A stretch of DNA of 8,633 bases. Source: an uncultured Eubacteriales bacterium. GTDB lineage: Bacteria > Bacillota > Clostridia > Oscillospirales > Oscillospiraceae. Location: NCBI GenBank assembly GCA_900555795.1, contig USMP01000032.1, positions 1-8,633 on the forward strand, written 5' to 3'. Within the stretch, counting starts at the first letter, position 1. The number at the start of each line of letters is the position of its first letter. The position numbers were made by a program, and so were the translations under genes. Shown piece by piece: positions 5,367-8,633 of this stretch. The notes beneath the pieces are model-generated. The model saw nothing but the letters and a program-made list of their open reading frames with translations. It was not told the DNA's origin and did not search any database.

Positions 5367-5728
5367 GCATCACCTCCCGGTCGGTCGAAGAGATATAGCC
5401 GCACCTGTGTGCCGAAGTTGTCATAGGTGATCTCTTCGATCTCATCCCCGGTAAGGCACAGGGGGCAGAGTACCGGCAGAGGGTAACGCTCATCGTTGAA
5501 GGCCTCAAAGAGCGGCTTGCCGCAGCGCAGCACCTCGCCATAGACCAGCGGGGTACTGCTGCCGCCGCTGACCGTCTCCAGGTCCACGGTGAAGAAATCT
5601 CCCACCTCGTTGTAGCGGAAGGTCATCCGGTAGGTGCGGTCAATGAGCTTGATCAATAACGAACATGGCACACGGTCTCTGTCAATGTCGATGAACTCCA
5701 CTTCCTGTCCGGACTCAATCAGCTTCAT
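5363..5728 (-). CDS. Baseplate plug-like small protein
   Basis: 121 residues. The pattern of a short hydrophilic start, a beta-rich core (LLIKLIDRTYRMTFRYNEVG, then FFTVDLETVSGG), a Gly-containing turn with VYGEVLRCGKPLF, and the ending ITYDNFGTQVRLYLF fits the small plug proteins of minimal myophage baseplates (the family typified by the cyanophage Pam3 plug). Such proteins are encoded between the Dit-like protein and the hub and seal the tube end around the hub and spike. Position and size agree. An unusual feature is a CxxC pair at Cys88/Cys91 (CPLC), with single cysteines at 22 and 69. Start is ATG with AAGGGGGGA upstream; the spacer to the preceding gene is 3 bp. The 3' end overlaps the hub gene by 4 bp. 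It could instead be described simply as a hypothetical tail protein; the plug role is inferred. Confidence 0.7.
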   Translation of the reverse strand: MKLIESGQEVEFIDIDRDRVPCSLLIKLIDRTYRMTFRYNEVGDFFTVDLETVSGGSSTPLVYGEVLRCGKPLFEAFNDERYPLPVLCPLCLTGDEIEEITYDNFGTQVRLYLFDRPGGDA

Positions 5729-5731
5729 GGC

Positions 5732-6316
5732 TCATCCCCCCTTTTGATACCCGGCATAGCTGGGGTTGGTCCTGCCGTTGGCCACGGATGTGTTGACGCC
5801 GGAGGCAGAGAAGGACGCCACATAGGCGGCGTATTCGCTGGAGGTGGTCATCAGGCCGTTCTGCGTGGCGGATCTGGCAGACTTGGCCGCCTTAGCGCTC
5901 CGGGCAGCGCCGCTGTCCTGCCGGCTCATGGTGGGCGCCTTAATGTCCACAAAGGCGGCAGAGGTGATGGTAATCTGCTGGAAGGCGATAGTAAAGCCAT
6001 AGCCGCCCAGGTTGTCCTTGCTCCGGGTCCGTTTAAGGCTGGTGATCAGCAGGTTGTCGAAGGCCTCTGCGCCCCGGTAGGTGAGCAGCTCCCGGCCGCG
6101 CCACATGGCTTCCAGAGCGGCATACTCCGCGGGGCTGGCCACCACGCCGGTAATGGTGAATTTAATGGGGTCGAGGACGGCGTGGTCTGTGATCTTGCCG
6201 CCGCCTTCGATGGGACTGCTGGTAACCTGGCTGGACATCGTGGGGCTCTCGTCGGTGACGGTGGCCGTCTTTTCAAATACCACCGTGCCGGTGCCGCCGA
6301 TCAGCATGTAAGACAT
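5732..6316 (-). CDS. Tail-end/baseplate protein with Dit-like N-terminal domain
   Basis: 194 residues. Residues 10-123 follow the pattern of the Dit-like phage tail N-terminal domain found just after the tape measure in simple-baseplate myophages. A short beta strand is followed by S-x-V-T-S-x-P-I-E-x-G-x-x-I-T-D-H (29-45), then a strand with ITGVVA (55-60), a helix (EYAALEAMWRG), LLTYRGAEAFDNLLITSL, and a final strand FTIAFQQITI (108-117). These proteins form a ring at the distal end of the tail tube, to which hub and fibres attach. Residues 134-150 are a basic Ala/Lys/Ser linker. The remainder (154-194) is Ser/Gly/Tyr-rich and unassigned. The start is ATG with AGGAGGG about 8 bp upstream. 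The gene follows the tape measure by 17 bp and precedes the plug by 3 bp. The domain call rests on remembered family pattern rather than an alignment. Confidence 0.75.
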   Translation of the reverse strand: MSYMLIGGTGTVVFEKTATVTDESPTMSSQVTSSPIEGGGKITDHAVLDPIKFTITGVVASPAEYAALEAMWRGRELLTYRGAEAFDNLLITSLKRTRSKDNLGGYGFTIAFQQITITSAAFVDIKAPTMSRQDSGAARSAKAAKSARSATQNGLMTTSSEYAAYVASFSASGVNTSVANGRTNPSYAGYQKGG

Positions 6317-6333
6317 TGCGTTGCCCTCCTCTC

Positions 6334-8633
6334 TTACAGCAGGGATGCCTGCAGGGCCTCCACACTGCTGTCCTCATCCTGCAGCTGCTCAAACATCTTC
6401 CGCACGATCTCCATGATACGCTCCTCCAGATTCTGCAGCTGTTCCTCCGAGGGATTCCCGGAGAGCTGGATGTTAAATTGAGGGGCAAAGGTGATGGATT
6501 TGGAGTGGCGGGAGGCGTTGATGAGGTTGTCGGTCTGATCTGCGGGGATGATCTGAGTGCCGCCGGGCAGGATCGCCAGCTCTCCGCCCTCCTCATTGAT
6601 GCGGGTCAGGCCGCCCTCGAAGTTACTGGTGCCCCGCGCGTGGCCGGGGATGCGGGCGTTGGTGACGCCGGTGGTGCCTATGGTAATGGTCCCCACGTCA
6701 TTGGCCGCCGTTTTCAGGCGCCGCAGCTCCGCGATGGTGGAGCCGACAGCTGCGGCTGCCGCGTTGGACATCCGGGTCCAGGCGCTCTCCGCCTGCTCCG
6801 CCATGGCCCCATAGGTATCCGTGGCGTTGGTCCCGATCTCCTGGAGGCCGGTGTTGGCGGTCTCCCTGGCGGCGGCCCAGCTCTCCCCGGCCACGATGGG
6901 CGTGGTGTCCATGGCGGACCGGATGGTGCTGGTGTAAGCGGAGGTGTCCGGGATTTCCACCTTCGGCATCTCAATAGCACCTAGGTCCGGGATGGAGGAG
7001 GCCACGCTGTTGGTGCTCTCCGCCAGATCCTCCATGCCGCCGGTGGCCTCCTTGGCTCCGCCGAAGAGTTTGTCGAAGAAGTTGATCACGGCGCCCACGC
7101 CGTCGGCCACCCAGCCGATCAGGGTGCCCACCACATTGGCGATGCCGGAGAGCAGGTCGCCGATGACCTGCAGGACCGGCGCGATCAGCTGCAGGATGGG
7201 GGCGATCAGCCCCAGCAGTTGGGCCACGGGCGGCAGGATCGCCTGCGCGATGGTGGTGATGACGGGCATGAGCGGCGCCAGGATGTCGTTGCAGATCACC
7301 GTGAGGATCTGCGTGATGGGCGGCAGCAGGGTGCCCGCCAGCAGGGAGAGGAGGGACGCCAGGGGCGGCAGGAGGGTGGAAAGGAAGGTTCCAACCACTG
7401 GGATCAGGGGCCCTGCCACCTGGAAGACCAGGCCCAGAGCGTCACAGAACACCGGCAGCAGGTCGCCGCCCAGCTGTACCAGGATGGGCACGGCCTCAGA
7501 CAGCCCGCCTGCCAGCAGGTCCACCAGCTGCATGAGCATGGGTTCAATGGTGGGCCACGCCTCGATGATGGTATTGAACAGCGTGGTCAGGACGGGTGTG
7601 AACTTCGCGCCTGCGCTGGCCAGGAAGTCGGCCCAGATCCCCTTGACGCCCTTCAGGCTGTTGGTATAGGACCCAGCGGTCCGGGTCACGTCCTGCTGGG
7701 CGTCGGAGGTCTGGGCCAGGATGGCGTTGAAGCGGACCTGTACCTTGGTGGCCTCATCCAGATCGTTGAAGGTCCCCTGGATCCCCATACCCAGCATGGA
7801 CTGCTTCAGAGCGGCCTCGTTGAGGACGATGCCCATGGTCTTCAGGCCCTCGGTCTCGCCCATAAGGCCGGATCGCAGCTTGCCGAAGGCGTCCTCGTCC
7901 GCCAGGTTGTTAAAGCTGGCCAGGTCGTAGGAGAGGCTGGTCATCATCTCGGACATTTGGGCGGCCTGTTCCGCTCCCATGCCGATGCCGGTGAAGATGG
8001 CGCCGGAGTCCGCCAGGAAGCCCTTGACCTCGTTCTTGCTCCGGTGGGCGTCTGCCGCGAAGTTCTCCGCCCACGTTTCCGTGGCGGCCGCCGCGTCCTT
8101 GAATACCGTGTTGAACTTGGAGGAGGTCTCCTCCGCGGAGGCCGCCGCGTCGATGGCCGCGCCGCAGAAGTCCTTGACCGCGCCGGCGGCCTTTTTGATC
8201 ACCGCAACAGTGGCGGCGACCACGGCCAGCTTTTTCAGGCTGTCCACCAGGCTGTCGCCCGCGCCGGCGCCCTTTTTGCCCATCTTCTCCAGGTCATCCC
8301 CGGTCTTCCCGGCTTCTGCGCCCAGACCTTCCGTTTCTCTCTGCGCGTCCAGCAGGGCGCTGCTCAGGGTGGCCTTGATGGTCTGGATGGGATGCCGGAA
8401 GGCGCTTCCCATATCCTTGGCCACACTCCTGGTGGCTGCCCCCATACCCTTGACCTTGCTCTGGACGCTGGAGAAGGCTGCTCCGATCCCGATACGTAAG
8501 GTTTTGGCCAGGCTGTCGCCGGACTTGATGCTCTCCAGCATGGCGCTGCGCACGCTGCTCCCCATCTTCGTGCCCGCGCCGGATACCGAGTGGAAGGCGG
8601 AGGATGCGTGCGTACCGATGTCCGAGAGGCTGG
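6334..8633 (-). CDS. Phage tail tape measure protein (5' end outside the window)
   Basis: This is the tail-length-determining scaffold that fills the tail tube and leaves first on infection. The frame is open to the window edge: 22 further codons precede the first in-window ATG at 8565, so the true start is upstream and at least 765 residues are present. Counting from that ATG, residues 100-135 form an Ala/Val-rich helix. Residues 136-300 match the TP901/PhageMin-type core, with the typical run SKFNTVFKDAAAATETWAEN. Residues 315-490 are very hydrophobic, with a repeated LLPP-type motif. Residues 641-677 carry the Gly-rich tail end (GHARGTS, then EEGGELAILPGGTQIIP) common in this family. The end, around 705-735, is predicted coiled coil (EEQLQNLEERIMEIVRKMFE). 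At about 0.15 nm per residue, the general rule for tape measures, the tail would be at least about 115 nm. The stop is TAA at 6334-6336, 17 bp before the next gene. The family call is secure; the length is a minimum. Confidence 0.94.
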   Translation of the reverse strand, partial: SLSDIGTHASSAFHSVSGAGTKMGSSVRSAMLESIKSGDSLAKTLRIGIGAAFSSVQSKVKGMGAATRSVAKDMGSAFRHPIQTIKATLSSALLDAQRETEGLGAEAGKTGDDLEKMGKKGAGAGDSLVDSLKKLAVVAATVAVIKKAAGAVKDFCGAAIDAAASAEETSSKFNTVFKDAAAATETWAENFAADAHRSKNEVKGFLADSGAIFTGIGMGAEQAAQMSEMMTSLSYDLASFNNLADEDAFGKLRSGLMGETEGLKTMGIVLNEAALKQSMLGMGIQGTFNDLDEATKVQVRFNAILAQTSDAQQDVTRTAGSYTNSLKGVKGIWADFLASAGAKFTPVLTTLFNTIIEAWPTIEPMLMQLVDLLAGGLSEAVPILVQLGGDLLPVFCDALGLVFQVAGPLIPVVGTFLSTLLPPLASLLSLLAGTLLPPITQILTVICNDILAPLMPVITTIAQAILPPVAQLLGLIAPILQLIAPVLQVIGDLLSGIANVVGTLIGWVADGVGAVINFFDKLFGGAKEATGGMEDLAESTNSVASSIPDLGAIEMPKVEIPDTSAYTSTIRSAMDTTPIVAGESWAAARETANTGLQEIGTNATDTYGAMAEQAESAWTRMSNAAAAAVGSTIAELRRLKTAANDVGTITIGTTGVTNARIPGHARGTSNFEGGLTRINEEGGELAILPGGTQIIPADQTDNLINASRHSKSITFAPQFNIQLSGNPSEEQLQNLEERIMEIVRKMFEQLQDEDSSVEALQASLL
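7195..7461 (-). repeat. Degenerate 15-residue hydrophobic repeat in tape measure
   Basis: Residues 369-457 (counted from the ATG at 8565) fall into six units of 14-15 residues. The clearest four are LLPPLASLLSLLAGT, LLPPITQILTVICND, ILAPLMPVITTIAQA and ILPPVAQLLGLIAPI. Each unit starts with a Leu/Ile pair and one or two prolines, followed by a hydrophobic helix. The repeat is at protein level only; the DNA copies are diverged. Confidence 0.75.

Larger units (their letters stand above)
1..8633 (-). mobile_element. Prophage / phage tail-baseplate-fibre module (partial)
   Basis: Eleven successive minus-strand reading frames have the order typical of contractile-tail phages: tape measure, tail-end or Dit-like protein, plug, hub, spike, gp25, J, DUF2612-like protein, then fibres. 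Coding is nearly gapless, with 4-bp overlaps or spacers under 20 bp, each preceded by a good ribosome-binding site. The spike, gp25-like and J proteins together point to a contractile rather than a siphovirus tail. Neither end of the module is inside the window, and no integrase, attachment site, head gene or host gene is visible. Prophage, free phage and phage-tail-like bacteriocin therefore cannot be separated here. The Clostridia-type host is inferred from GC-richness, strong AGGAGG sites and fibre style. Confidence 0.9.

Noticed and set aside
7219..8499. A 426-codon open frame on the plus strand opposite the tape measure gene
   Set aside because: Its product is rich in His, Gln, Gly and Asp with no domain pattern. 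It mirrors the strongly coding minus frame and arises from GC-biased third positions.
1..8633. CRISPR array, tRNA, riboswitch, insertion sequence, attachment site or diversity-generating retroelement
   Set aside because: I saw no spaced repeats, tRNA-like cloverleaf, transposase, reverse transcriptase or template/variable repeat pair. The gaps between genes are all under 20 bp.

Overview
The window is a stretch of the late structural region of a contractile-tailed (myovirus-type) phage, most likely a prophage. Every gene I can support lies on the minus strand, so transcription runs from high to low coordinates. The DNA is GC-rich, about 60% in the segments I counted by hand. The ribosome-binding sites are strong AGGAGG/GGAGGTGA types, and the fibre proteins resemble those of phages of gut Clostridia. 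I infer a GC-rich Firmicutes host of the Oscillospiraceae/Clostridia kind, but no host gene is present to prove it.

Layout in the direction of transcription: tape measure protein (5' end cut by the window edge, 8633-6334); tail-end protein with a Dit-like N-terminal domain (6316-5732); small baseplate plug-like protein (5728-5363); baseplate hub (5366-4515); Gp138-type membrane-puncturing spike with an HxH tip (4515-3949); gp25/DUF2634-like wedge protein (start best placed at 3938, to 3588); baseplate J protein (GTG start 3591, to 2410); DUF2612-like tail protein (start corrected to 2413, to 1847); tail-collar fibre protein (1830-1069); a second fibre-like protein (1056-466); and a third fibre gene (456 onward) whose reading frame is broken before the left edge. 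The genes are packed with 4-bp overlaps or gaps under 20 bp, and I see no promoter or terminator. This is one polycistronic tail-assembly unit: the tape measure sets tail length, the hub, plug and spike close the tube end, gp25, J and the DUF2612-like protein form the wedge, and the fibres provide host recognition. Sheath, tube, head and lysis genes are not in view, so a defective prophage or a phage-tail-like bacteriocin cannot be excluded.

The most notable anomaly is at the left end. The third fibre gene contains two direct copies of a 15-bp sequence exactly 112 bp apart, within a diverged repeat of the same protein motif. Because 112 is not a multiple of 3, the long distal fibre sequence (GGTG-type repeats) lies in a different frame from the gene's start and has no start codon of its own. 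Deleting one repeat unit would rejoin the two parts in frame. This could be a disabled fibre, a phase-variable or silent cassette arrangement, or an assembly error. Smaller oddities are CxxC motifs in both the adjacent plug and hub proteins, and a 15-residue hydrophobic repeat in the tape measure protein.
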